DNA of 64,000 nt from Endomicrobiaceae bacterium (GTDB lineage: Bacteria; Elusimicrobiota; Endomicrobiia; Endomicrobiales; Endomicrobiaceae), in assembly GCA_028711215.1 (NCBI GenBank), contig JAQTSO010000002.1:46696-110695 (forward strand), written 5' to 3'. Shown here piece by piece: positions 37,104-45,293 of this stretch. The position numbers and the translations under genes are program-made. Below the pieces are notes generated by a model. The model was not told where the DNA came from. It did no database searches and saw nothing but the letters and a program-made list of their open reading frames with translations. The number at the start of each line of letters is the position of its first letter. Position 1 is the first letter of the stretch.

Positions 37104-37711
37104 TTTAATCCTCTAAATATAGTATCTGTTAATTTATCCGTGTATTTTTTTAAATTCACATTTTTTTTCATAATAATGGTTCCCTGTTCGTCAATGCTTT
37201 CTGTTTTAAATAATTCTGTTACAACCGCAAAATTCGCGATGGGCAGCAAAAGCGGAAGTATGTATTGTATTCCAAGTTTTTGAGATATATCTTTGTCTTT
37301 TTTGCATTGTTCTATTATCGGTACCAAAAATTTCAATTCTTCTTTTTTGTGGTTTTTTATAATTTTGTCAAAAGATCTGTTTATCATTTCTTTAAAAATA
37401 ATAAAAAACAATTGCTTATTGGCAACCGCCGTAACGGCTCTCTGATAAATAATTGCCCTTAACTTATCTATTGCTTTTGAATATTTTTTTGCTGATTCTT
37501 TCTGTGCGTCTAAATACTTTTCAAGAACTTGTTCAAACAAAAGTTCTATAAAATGTTCCCGGGTTTTAAAATAATAATGAAACATTCCGAGATTAACATT
37601 TGTTTCTTTGCATAATCTTCGGATGCTGAATTTATCAAATCCTACTTTCAACAGAAGTTTTAGTCCGTTGTCAAATAATAATACGTCAATGTTGTGAGAA
37701 GGTCTAGTCAT
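37100..37711 (-). CDS. TetR-family transcriptional regulator
   Basis: 203 residues. The N-terminal helix-turn-helix is KFSIRRLCKETNVNLGMFHYYFKTREHFIE at about 22-51, the best conserved region of TetR repressors; the rest is a variable all-helical ligand domain. It heads the efflux operon and probably represses it, being relieved by a pumped compound. The -10 box of its promoter lies only 7 bases before the ATG and no Shine-Dalgarno sequence is seen, so the message may be leaderless. Confidence 0.9.
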   Translation of the reverse strand: MTRPSHNIDVLLFDNGLKLLLKVGFDKFSIRRLCKETNVNLGMFHYYFKTREHFIELLFEQVLEKYLDAQKESAKKYSKAIDKLRAIIYQRAVTAVANKQLFFIIFKEMINRSFDKIIKNHKKEELKFLVPIIEQCKKDKDISQKLGIQYILPLLLPIANFAVVTELFKTESIDEQGTIIMKKNVNLKKYTDKLTDTIFRGLK

Positions 37712-37713
37712 GC

Positions 37714-37747
37714 GTATAATTATACATAAGTATAATTACGATGTCAA
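37714..37747 (-). promoter_or_regulatory. Promoter and palindromic operator of the efflux operon
   Basis: Read on the minus strand: perfect TTGACA (37747-37742), 17-base spacer, perfect TATAAT (37724-37719), 7 bases, then the tetR ATG. A perfect 12-base palindrome GTATAATTATAC at 37714-37725 covers the -10 box, and a related TATAATTACG lies within the spacer (37731-37740). This is the position expected for an autoregulatory TetR operator. Confidence 0.85.
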
Positions 37748-37816
37748 GACAGGGCAACAGCGATAAAGATAAGGCAGTATCAGTTGCCGCCTGTTAAAAT
37801 ATATGCGGTTATTTTT

Positions 37817-38554
37817 TTATTTAAATTTTCTATTTTGCCAACATAGAACCACAAAATATATTATAAAAATTATGGCAGTATATAAATTTATATTCGAGCA
37901 AAAACATCCTTCGTAAATAACCGGGAAAATGGGATTAAAAACAATTGCTACAATCAAAAACAACCAAAAAAACAAATTTGTTTTAATTTTTACCCTTAAC
38001 CCGTATACAAAGTAAAGAGAAGTCAGAAAAACAGCGGTTCTCATTAATGTGTAAAATTTATCGTCTACCTTTGAACTGTCAACATATATCAAAAGAACAG
38101 TTGTTATTACAAGGAGTATTAAATTATTGAAAATATCTTTTAAGCATACTTTATTTGCAAGTTGTAACGATAAAAATGAAATAAATAAAATAAACCATAC
38201 ATGCATCATATCAAAAAATTTCTTCTCTGCATTATGCATAAATTCATATTCAAGTTTGCAAAAAGATTGTGATTTCAACCATAACTCTTTATCATTATAA
38301 AAAAGAGCCATATATGTTTTTTTTAATTCTGCTTTTTTTTGTTTTTTAAACAAGTTTTTTTCTTGATTTTGTTCAAGGGGAGATTCAAAAAATGTATATA
38401 AAATTCTTTCTTCTTGTGCCATAAGTCCGGATAGATCTGTAGATATTTCCCGTTGCAAAGGTACTATGAAAATATTCCAAAAAGAGAGAGCAAAAAGTAA
38501 AAACACAATAAACAAAAGTAAAATCATATAAAAATACTTGTCTATGAATCTCAT
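37817..38554 (-). CDS. Membrane protein, DUF6804-like C-terminus (tentative)
   Basis: 245 residues. One N-terminal membrane segment (about 8-30) is followed by a polar region of about 80 residues and then four or five further segments. The last part (RTAVFLTSLYFVYGL, IVAIVFNPIFPVIYEGCF) resembles the small DUF6804-type membrane proteins, which share an FNPI.P motif. No function is known to me. It lies 12 bases after the porin gene and is probably co-transcribed with it. Confidence 0.6.
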   Translation of the reverse strand: MRFIDKYFYMILLLFIVFLLFALSFWNIFIVPLQREISTDLSGLMAQEERILYTFFESPLEQNQEKNLFKKQKKAELKKTYMALFYNDKELWLKSQSFCKLEYEFMHNAEKKFFDMMHVWFILFISFLSLQLANKVCLKDIFNNLILLVITTVLLIYVDSSKVDDKFYTLMRTAVFLTSLYFVYGLRVKIKTNLFFWLFLIVAIVFNPIFPVIYEGCFCSNINLYTAIIFIIYFVVLCWQNRKFK

Positions 38555-38566
38555 CTATACCGCCTC

Positions 38567-39817
38567 TTAAAAATTAAGCGTTAATTCAGTTTTTAAAAAA
38601 GAACCGCTTTTTAAATCGTTATTATAAAAATTTCCTGCTCTAAAATATTCCCCGTAAACAAGAAATTTTATGTTTTTATTAAATTTGTAAATAAATTCCG
38701 CTAATGTTAAATTGCCTCTGTCTTTTCCGGTTCCGTAAAACGTTCCGGTTACAGATTCATTTGCATACAACATTGCGTAAGTTGCAGATATACATATTTT
38801 TTCAGATAAATTAACTTTATATTGTAATTGATACATTTGTAAATTTGTCCAATAACCGACATCCCCGGTTTCAGGCAGGTAAAGAAAGCATAATAAATCC
38901 GACCAAATAAACATTCCTCTTCCATATAAATTATCCCAGCCCTCATTGGCGCTTGTATCTTCTTTATTGCCGGAAAGATAGGTGGTACCAAATGTTAAAG
39001 TATCATTAAACAATATCTTTTCTCTTTCTATAAATCCATACCCGCCGAAAGCGGCGCCGACATCGTTCAAGTTATCTCTCAGCTGTCCTGCAAGCTGACC
39101 TCTGACAGTCCATAAGTTATTTTTATATTTAATATAACTTCCCAAAGTATGTATATTTTCATAATAAGTTACATTTTCATTTTTAAAAACGTAAAAGGGT
39201 TCTAAATAAACCTTATCTGAAAGATTGCTTTTAACAAATATCATTGCCGATTGTTCGTTGCTGTTATTTAACTTTGCGGGTGGATTTGTCTGGTTGAAAA
39301 CCGGCAGATACTGCTCATATTTTGTACCGGAATGCCCTACTATGTCTATAGTAACAGGTTCGGTTTTTATCGTAAATTTTACGGCATTAAAATATATTGA
39401 CCTTGAACCGTCTCCGGGAGTTCCTTCCCAAACTAAAAAACCGTCTCCATAGTAAAGGTTTTGTCTTCCGATTCTTATATCCAAAGTACTATTAAAAAGA
39501 TTATTGGCGTCAAAATATAAACTTTCGAATATAAACTCGTTTATATTATACTGGCTTGATTTGCCCGCCATATTGTATATGTAAGGTCTGTTTTCGTTCA
39601 TTAGTCTGACGTATGCACCGTAATTTTCGCTGAAAGTTGTTTTTAACCCTAATGAAGTTTTTATTCTGAAAGTATTATAGTTTAAGTTGTTGTTATTATT
39701 CTCAAAATCTTGGTCAACATATCGTATTCTCATGTAAAAATCAGGAGTTACTTCGATTGCTTTTGCAAATGATACAAACAACAAAATACAAATCATACCC
39801 AATGCTATTTTTTTCAT
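38567..39817 (-). CDS. Alginate-export-like outer-membrane porin
   Basis: 416 residues from ATG 39817. An upstream in-frame ATG exists, but 39817 is preceded by GGGGA and starts a clear signal peptide (MKKIALGMICILLFVSFAKA). The mature protein is a succession of amphipathic strands with FYMRIRYVDQDFENN, DIRIGRQNLYYGDGFLVWEG and a C-terminal aromatic beta-signal (LKTELTLNF). The IGRQ.L.YGD stretch is typical of alginate_exp-type barrels, which carry polysaccharides or small solutes. A promoter (39883-39911) supports this start. Confidence 0.75.
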   Translation of the reverse strand: MKKIALGMICILLFVSFAKAIEVTPDFYMRIRYVDQDFENNNNNLNYNTFRIKTSLGLKTTFSENYGAYVRLMNENRPYIYNMAGKSSQYNINEFIFESLYFDANNLFNSTLDIRIGRQNLYYGDGFLVWEGTPGDGSRSIYFNAVKFTIKTEPVTIDIVGHSGTKYEQYLPVFNQTNPPAKLNNSNEQSAMIFVKSNLSDKVYLEPFYVFKNENVTYYENIHTLGSYIKYKNNLWTVRGQLAGQLRDNLNDVGAAFGGYGFIEREKILFNDTLTFGTTYLSGNKEDTSANEGWDNLYGRGMFIWSDLLCFLYLPETGDVGYWTNLQMYQLQYKVNLSEKICISATYAMLYANESVTGTFYGTGKDRGNLTLAEFIYKFNKNIKFLVYGEYFRAGNFYNNDLKSGSFLKTELTLNF

Positions 39818-39882
39818 TTTTCCCCGCACAACAAAATAATAAACCAGTATGACAATCTCATCATGCCAGTTTAGCAAATATA

Positions 39883-39911
39883 AATATAACAATTACGTGT
39901 TTTGCTGTCAA
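39883..39911 (-). promoter_or_regulatory. Promoter of the porin gene
   Basis: On the minus strand TTGACA (39911-39906), 17-base spacer, TATATT (39888-39883). The porin start at 39817 lies about 65 bases downstream, giving a leader that ends in a good GGGGA ribosome site. Confidence 0.75.
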
Positions 39912-39966
39912 TAAGATACAATATTATATTGTTATTGTCAACCATTATACTTATAAAGGTTTACAA

Positions 39967-42558
39967 TTAAGATTTTTTAAATATTAAATCCGTACCTGTT
40001 TTTGTCATATCCGCTTTAATATTATCGCCTTCTGAAAATTCTCCGGAAATAAGCTTTGATGAAAGAGGATTTAATATGTAAGTTTGTAATGCCCTTTTTA
40101 AAGGTCTTGCCCCGAAAGACGGTTCATAGCCCTGTTCGGATATAAAATCTTTTGCTTTATCCGTTAATGTGAGAGAAATTTTTCTTTCACTAAGCCTGTT
40201 AGAAATAGCATTCAGTTGAATATCTATAATTTTTCTTAAATCTTCTTTTTCAAGTCTTGTGAATATTATTGTTTCGTCGATTCTGTTCAAAAATTCAGGT
40301 TTAAAGTGCAGATGTAATGCTTCATCTACCTTCTTTTTAATTTCAGCGTAATCAGAACTTTCCTGTATCCATTGAGAACCTATATTAGATGTCATAATAA
40401 TAACGGTATTTTTAAAATCGATTGTTCTTCCCTGGCTGTCCGTTAATCTTCCGTCATCTAATAATTGAAGCATTATATTGAAAACTTCGGGATGTGCTTT
40501 TTCAATTTCATCAAATAATACAACGGAATATGGCCTTCTTCTAACCGCTTCTGTTAACTGTCCGCCTTCCTCAAAACCCACATAGCCGGGAGGTGCTCCT
40601 ATTAATTTTGAAACGGCATGTTTTTCCATATATTCGGACATATCTATTCTGACAATGTTTTTTTCATCATCAAATAAAAGTTCGGCAAGAGCTTTTGCAA
40701 GTTCTGTTTTGCCCACACCGGTAGGCCCTAAAAATATAAACGAGCCCATAGGTTTATGAGGATCAGAAATTCCCGAGCGGGATCTTCTGACCGCATTTGA
40801 TATTGCAATCACGGCATCATCTTGTCCGATAACTCTTTTGTGCAGTCTGTCTTCCATTTCAAGAAGTTTTTTCATTTCGCCTTCAAGCATTCTGGATACG
40901 GGAATGCCCGTCCACTTACTTACAACAGAAGCTATATCATCATCGTCAACTTCTTCCTTTAACATCTTTTTTTCTTTTTGCAACGAATGTAATTTTTTAT
41001 TTTCTTTTTCAAGTTCACTTTGAATATTGGGAATTTTTCCGTAACGGATTTCAGCAACGATGTTCAATTCTCCGTTTCGTTCTGCTTTTTGTTCATCAAT
41101 TTTAAGTTGTTCAATATTTTCTTTTAACTTTCTTATTTTTGATATAGAATCTTTTTCTTTTTGCCAATGAACTTTCATCGCGCTTGACGAATTTTTAAGT
41201 TTTTCAATTTCAGATTCTATGTTTGCAAGTCTTTCTTTTGATGATCCGTCAGTATCTTTTTTAACTGCCTGTTTTTCAATTTCAAGTTGCATTATTTTTC
41301 TTTCAACGGTATCTAATTCGGTCGGCATTGAATCAATTTCTATTCTCAATTTACTTGCCGCTTCATCAACCAAATCAATGGCTTTATCGGGTAAAAATCT
41401 TCCCGTAATATATCTTGAACTCAATGTGGCGGCTGCAACAAGAGCCGAATCTTTAATTTTAACACCATGGTGCACTTCATATTTTTCTTTGAGTCCTCTT
41501 AAAATGGCAATAGTATCTTCAACGGACGGTTCTCCTGTATAAATTGTTTGAAATCTTCTTTCCAATGCCTTATCTTTTTCTATATATTTTCTGTATTCGT
41601 CTAAAGTTGTTGCACCTATTAATTTAAGCTCTCCCCTTGCAAGTAAAGGTTTTAACATATTACCGGCATCCATGGCACCTTCCGTAGCACCTGCACCGAC
41701 AATAGTGTGTAATTCATCTATAAATAAGATGATTTTGCCCTGAGCAGATTGGATTTCTTTTAAAACGGCTTTTAATCTGTCTTCAAATTCTCCTCTGTAT
41801 TTTGCCCCTGCAATCAATGCTCCCAAATCAAGAGCTATTAATTTTTTATCTTTCAATGATTCCGGGACATCCTTTGATATAATTCTCTGGGCAAGTCCTT
41901 CAACTATTGCAGTTTTGCCTACTCCGGGCTCACCTATCAAAACAGGATTATTTTTAGTTCTTCTTGATAGAACCTGAATGCTTCTTCTTATTTCTTCATC
42001 TCTGCCTATAACGGGGTCAAGTTTGCCTTTTTTTGCCAAATCTGTTAAATCTTTTCCGTATTTTTCCAAAGCCTGATATTTATCTTCGGGATTTTGGTCT
42101 GTTACCCGGTTATTACCCCTGATATCAACAAGTGCCTTTAAAACATTGTCCTGCGTTATTCCGTATTTTTTTAAAATCTTTGTTGTTTCCTGATTATTAA
42201 AACTTACTATAGACAGTAACAAATGTTCGGTTGACACAAACTCATCTTTTAAATCTTTTGCTATTTTTTCAGATACAGAAAATATTTTCTCCAAATCTTG
42301 AGAAAGATAATTTCTTGCGCCGGAAACTTTAGGTTTTGATTCAATTAACTTTAAAATATCTTGTTCAATCAAACTTTGAGTATTTTGTTCCGAAGATGAG
42401 AGTTTTGATATTATGGAGCTTACAACACCTTGATCTTGCTTTAATAGGCTGTAAAGCAAATGTTCAGGTGTAATTTCTTGGTTCCCGTATTGCGTTGCAA
42501 GTTCTTGCATATCAGCCAAAACTTCCTGGGATTTGATCGTGAATTTATTAATATTCAT
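39967..42558 (-). CDS. clpB: ATP-dependent chaperone ClpB (disaggregase)
   Basis: 863 residues, standard ClpB length. N-domain 1-150 ([27 protein letters not shown]), first AAA+ with Walker A GEPGVGKT and [16 protein letters not shown], a coiled-coil middle domain at about 405-540 that distinguishes ClpB from ClpC, second AAA+ with Walker A GPTGVGKT and C-terminal [11 protein letters not shown]. With DnaK it dissolves protein aggregates after heat stress. AGGAGG precedes the start, and the promoter is covered by a CIRCE element, so HrcA repression is expected. Confidence 0.97.
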   Translation of the reverse strand: MNINKFTIKSQEVLADMQELATQYGNQEITPEHLLYSLLKQDQGVVSSIISKLSSSEQNTQSLIEQDILKLIESKPKVSGARNYLSQDLEKIFSVSEKIAKDLKDEFVSTEHLLLSIVSFNNQETTKILKKYGITQDNVLKALVDIRGNNRVTDQNPEDKYQALEKYGKDLTDLAKKGKLDPVIGRDEEIRRSIQVLSRRTKNNPVLIGEPGVGKTAIVEGLAQRIISKDVPESLKDKKLIALDLGALIAGAKYRGEFEDRLKAVLKEIQSAQGKIILFIDELHTIVGAGATEGAMDAGNMLKPLLARGELKLIGATTLDEYRKYIEKDKALERRFQTIYTGEPSVEDTIAILRGLKEKYEVHHGVKIKDSALVAAATLSSRYITGRFLPDKAIDLVDEAASKLRIEIDSMPTELDTVERKIMQLEIEKQAVKKDTDGSSKERLANIESEIEKLKNSSSAMKVHWQKEKDSISKIRKLKENIEQLKIDEQKAERNGELNIVAEIRYGKIPNIQSELEKENKKLHSLQKEKKMLKEEVDDDDIASVVSKWTGIPVSRMLEGEMKKLLEMEDRLHKRVIGQDDAVIAISNAVRRSRSGISDPHKPMGSFIFLGPTGVGKTELAKALAELLFDDEKNIVRIDMSEYMEKHAVSKLIGAPPGYVGFEEGGQLTEAVRRRPYSVVLFDEIEKAHPEVFNIMLQLLDDGRLTDSQGRTIDFKNTVIIMTSNIGSQWIQESSDYAEIKKKVDEALHLHFKPEFLNRIDETIIFTRLEKEDLRKIIDIQLNAISNRLSERKISLTLTDKAKDFISEQGYEPSFGARPLKRALQTYILNPLSSKLISGEFSEGDNIKADMTKTGTDLIFKKS

Positions 42559-42573
42559 AAAAACCTCCTATAA

Positions 42574-42600
42574 TTGGCACTCATATTATTTGAGTGCTAG
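42574..42600 (-). promoter_or_regulatory. CIRCE operator of clpB
   Basis: Inverted repeat with 9-base arms 42574-42582 and 42592-42600 (minus strand CTAGCACTC and GAGTGCCAA) and a 9-base spacer, against the CIRCE consensus TTAGCACTC-N9-GAGTGCTAA. It lies between the -10 box and ATG, so HrcA binding would block transcription. CIRCE usually controls groESL and dnaK; use on clpB is less common. HrcA is not encoded in the window. Confidence 0.92.
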
Positions 42601-42627
42601 TATATCATAAGAATTTTGATTTGTCAA
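42599..42627 (-). promoter_or_regulatory. Promoter of clpB
   Basis: On the minus strand TTGACA (42627-42622), 17-base spacer, TATACT (42604-42599). The -10 box overlaps the outer edge of the CIRCE element by two bases. Confidence 0.88.
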
Positions 42628-42650
42628 TTTCAAGTACTTAAATAAAACAC

Positions 42651-42679
42651 TTGATTTTTAAGATTTTGTAATATATAAT
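42651..42679 (+). promoter_or_regulatory. Promoter of the 32-residue peptide gene
   Basis: TTGATT at 42651-42656, 17-base spacer and perfect TATAAT at 42674-42679. The start codon 42723 lies 43 bases downstream. It is divergent from the clpB promoter, with the two -35 boxes about 23 bases apart. Confidence 0.85.
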
Positions 42680-42722
42680 AATAAGGTGTAGACACATGTG
42701 ATATATTTTCGGAGAATATAAA

Positions 42723-42821
42723 ATGAAAAAAGATAAGAAAAAAGTTTGGTCAAAGCCAAAACTTACCAAGATTAAAGTGGAAATAGATTCTGTTATTTCT
42801 GCCAGTGATATGTATTATTAA
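42723..42821 (+). CDS. 32-residue peptide, RiPP-leader-like (function unknown)
   Basis: 32 codons from ATG 42723 to TAA 42819-42821, with GGAG eight bases before the start. The peptide has a basic N-terminus (MKKDKKK), a central WSKPKLTKIKVEIDSV and ends ISASDMYY. A K/W-x-K-P-x-L-x-x-I start with a hydrophobic/acidic middle is common in short RiPP precursors and related orphan peptides of Clostridia and Bacteroides, in which a core follows the leader. Here the part after VISAS is only DMYY, and no modifying enzyme, protease or ABC exporter is adjacent. Its own promoter and terminator argue that it is really expressed. Confidence 0.75.
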   Translation: MKKDKKKVWSKPKLTKIKVEIDSVISASDMYY

Positions 42822-42847
42822 TTATGAAATTCAGTTAAAAAATATTA

Positions 42848-42885
42848 AAATGTATCCACTTTAAAGTGGATACATTTATTTTTAC
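42848..42885 (+). terminator. Terminator after the 32-residue peptide gene
   Basis: A perfect 30-base palindrome (42848-42877) with its centre at TTAA gives a long stem with a minimal loop, followed by ATTTTT. It lies 26 bases after the peptide stop codon and 17 bases before acpS, so acpS must start from its own signal or from readthrough. Confidence 0.88.
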
Positions 42886-42894
42886 GGGCAAAAT

Positions 42895-43230
42895 ATGAAA
42901 ATAGGCATAGATATTGAAGAAGTTAAAAGATTTTCAAAACTTATAAAAGATAAAACTTTCTTGAAAAGGGTTTTTTCAAAAGAAGAAATAGCTTATTGTT
43001 TGTCAAAAAAACAATCATCTCAGCATTTTGCAGTTCGTTTTGCCGCCAAAGAAGCAGTTTGGAAGGCAGTGAACCATCAAAAAAATGTGGTTATTACCGA
43101 TATTTACATAAAAAATGAAGAATCAGGCAAACCTCAGGTTTTTATAAAAAATAAGAAAGTGTCGTATATAGATGTTTCCTTGTCGCATACGGCAAATATT
43201 GTTGTTGCGGTTGCAGTATCATCTAAATAA
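42895..43230 (+). CDS. acpS: Holo-[acyl-carrier-protein] synthase
   Basis: 111 residues, typical of AcpS. It transfers 4'-phosphopantetheine from CoA to the serine of acyl carrier protein, activating fatty-acid synthesis. Visible: IGIDIEEVKRF (Mg-binding Asp), FSKEEIAYCLSKK, RFAAKEAVWKA and VSLSHT. It is followed by nnrD after two bases; the acpS-nnrD pair is a frequent bacterial arrangement. Confidence 0.95.
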   Translation: MKIGIDIEEVKRFSKLIKDKTFLKRVFSKEEIAYCLSKKQSSQHFAVRFAAKEAVWKAVNHQKNVVITDIYIKNEESGKPQVFIKNKKVSYIDVSLSHTANIVVAVAVSSK

Positions 43231-43232
43231 AT

Positions 43233-44102
43233 ATGAAAATTCATAATATTTTTAAAAGAGACAAAACAAGTTACAAAAATCATTATGGGCATGTTTTAGT
43301 TGTAGCAGGTTCTTATAATATGCCGGGAGCCGGCATATTATGTGCAAATTCTGCTATTTGCAGCGGAGCAGGACTGGTAACGTTTGCCTTTCCTAAATCT
43401 GCTTATAATGCAGTTGTTAGAAATATCAAACCGGAAATAATGCTGCTTCCATTAGATGACAACAATGGTAAGATATCAATAAAAGCAAAAAAATCAATTT
43501 TAAATTTTATTGAAGATATAAGGGTAAATTCAGTTGTTATAGGTTGTGGTGTCGGACAAAACAATTCAATAAAAAATATAATCAAAAATATAATCAAAAA
43601 ATATGAAATACCGGTAATTATAGATGCTGACGGTTTAAATGTTTTCAAAGGACAACAAAAAAACGGAGTTATTAAAGAATTCAAAAATGCAAAAGCCAAA
43701 ATAATTGTAACTCCTCATCCCAAAGAATTTGAAAGAATATCCGGAATAAAATATATTCAGTCATTCCCCTTAAGAAAAAAGAATGCCAAACTTTTTGCAA
43801 AAAATAATGCTACAATTTGTGTGTTGAAAGGACATAAAACAATTGTAAGTGACGGCAACAGAGTTTATGTAAATAAAACGGGCAATCCCGGTATGGCAAC
43901 TGCGGGAAGCGGAGATGTTTTATCAGGAATAATTTCGGCATTTGTCTGTAATAAGAATGATGATTTGATGCTTAAAGTTGCAACGGCAGTTTACATACAC
44001 GGTCTTGCAGGAGACATAGCTGCAAAAAAAAAGACACAGGTGTCACTTATTGCAAGCGATATAATAGATAACATATCATCAGCGGTTAGGAGAATTAAAT
44101 GA
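43233..44102 (+). CDS. nnrD: ADP-dependent NAD(P)H-hydrate dehydratase
   Basis: 289 residues corresponding to the C-terminal (dehydratase) half of the bifunctional Nnr/YjeF protein; the epimerase half is absent. It repairs hydrated NAD(P)H using ADP. Ribokinase-like fold motifs: HVLVVAGSYNMPGAGILCA, IDADGLNVF, VTPHPKEFERI, VLKGHKTIV and the ATP/ADP-site NPGMATAGSGDVLSGIISA. It overlaps the M20 gene by 4 bases (ATGA). Confidence 0.94.
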   Translation: MKIHNIFKRDKTSYKNHYGHVLVVAGSYNMPGAGILCANSAICSGAGLVTFAFPKSAYNAVVRNIKPEIMLLPLDDNNGKISIKAKKSILNFIEDIRVNSVVIGCGVGQNNSIKNIIKNIIKKYEIPVIIDADGLNVFKGQQKNGVIKEFKNAKAKIIVTPHPKEFERISGIKYIQSFPLRKKNAKLFAKNNATICVLKGHKTIVSDGNRVYVNKTGNPGMATAGSGDVLSGIISAFVCNKNDDLMLKVATAVYIHGLAGDIAAKKKTQVSLIASDIIDNISSAVRRIK

Positions 44103-45268
44103 ATTTATCAGAAGAACTAAAAAATATTAGAAGAACAATCCATCAAAATCCTGAGTTAGGCAATGAAGAATTTAAAACCTCCGCTTTGGTTGAAAAATTT
44201 TTAAAAAAACATAAAGTTAAAACTTACAGATTATGTAAAACGGGGATAGTTGGTGTTTTAGAAGGAACAAAAAAAAGCAGTACAAAACAAAAAACAATAG
44301 CATTGAGAGCAGACTTGGATGCACTTCCTATATGTGAAAAAAATAAAGTTCCGTATAAATCAAAAAACAACGGGGTAATGCATGCCTGCGGGCATGACGG
44401 TAATACCGCAATAGTACTTGGTACAGCGATGTTATTGGCTGAACAAAGAGATCAATTTTCAGGCAAAGTCCAATTTATATTTCAGCCGAATGAAGAAGCG
44501 TCCGGCGGTGCAAGAAGAATGATAGAAGAGGGAGTGCTCGCAAAAAATAAAGTTGATACTATTTTGGGTGTTCATGTAAATCCATGGATTAAAACAGGTA
44601 AAATCGGATTAAAATACGGAGCCATGATGGCAGGGGTTGATAAATTTATTGTTGAAATAGAAGGATTAACCGGACACGGGGCATATCCTCATTTTTCAAA
44701 AGATGCAATAGTTTGCGCATCTCAATTTGTGATGTCCTTGCAAACAATAGTTTCTCGAGTCATAAGTCCGCTTGAACCTGTGGTTGTAAGTGTCGGGGAA
44801 ATATCAGGCGGAGAAAGGTATAATATTATTTGCGGGAAAGTTAAACTTGTAGGAACCGTCAGAACGTTAAATAATAAAATAAGAACAAAAATCAAACAAG
44901 AAATTATAAAAAGACTTGACGGGGTATCAAAAATGTATGATACCAAATATACCCTTGACTACAAAACATTAGGTTTGCCGCTTATAAATGCTGACAGCAT
45001 TGTTGACATATGTGAGAAATCTGCAATTGAACATTACGGGAAAAACAATGTTTGTTTACTGAAAGAGCCGTCAATGGGCGGGGAAGATTTTGCAGAGTAT
45101 TTACAAAAAATCAAGGGGTGTTTTATTTATATAGGAACATCTTCAAATAAACAAACATCATATCCTTGGCACCATGAAAACTTTGATATTGACGAAAAAT
45201 CTCTGGCAACAGGCGCTCAATACATAGCATATACTGCTAAAAAAATATTGAATAACTGCAAAATTTAA
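44099..45268 (+). CDS. M20-family amidohydrolase (N-acyl-amino-acid/hippurate hydrolase type)
   Basis: 389 residues. Di-zinc aminoacylase-like fold: RRTIHQNPELGNEEFKT at the start, ALRADLDALPI, MHACGHDGNTAIVLGTA (metal His-Asp), FQPNEEASGGARRMIEEG, the dimerisation lid with GHGAYPH, and a C-terminal MGGEDFAEY and PWHHENFDIDE. It cleaves acyl groups from amino acids or related amides; substrate preference cannot be read. No signal peptide, so cytoplasmic. Translationally coupled to nnrD. Confidence 0.9.
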   Translation: MNLSEELKNIRRTIHQNPELGNEEFKTSALVEKFLKKHKVKTYRLCKTGIVGVLEGTKKSSTKQKTIALRADLDALPICEKNKVPYKSKNNGVMHACGHDGNTAIVLGTAMLLAEQRDQFSGKVQFIFQPNEEASGGARRMIEEGVLAKNKVDTILGVHVNPWIKTGKIGLKYGAMMAGVDKFIVEIEGLTGHGAYPHFSKDAIVCASQFVMSLQTIVSRVISPLEPVVVSVGEISGGERYNIICGKVKLVGTVRTLNNKIRTKIKQEIIKRLDGVSKMYDTKYTLDYKTLGLPLINADSIVDICEKSAIEHYGKNNVCLLKEPSMGGEDFAEYLQKIKGCFIYIGTSSNKQTSYPWHHENFDIDEKSLATGAQYIAYTAKKILNNCKI

Positions 45269-45293
45269 AACGATAAAAATAGAAAGTTGTTTT

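Noticed and set aside
37740-37816. Possible small gene between tetR and the DUF6804-like gene
   Set aside because: No open frame with a ribosome site in this 100-base gap beyond promoter elements.
42848-42877. Perfect palindrome considered as a regulator-binding operator for acpS
   Set aside because: Position right after a stop codon and the T-run after it fit a terminator better.
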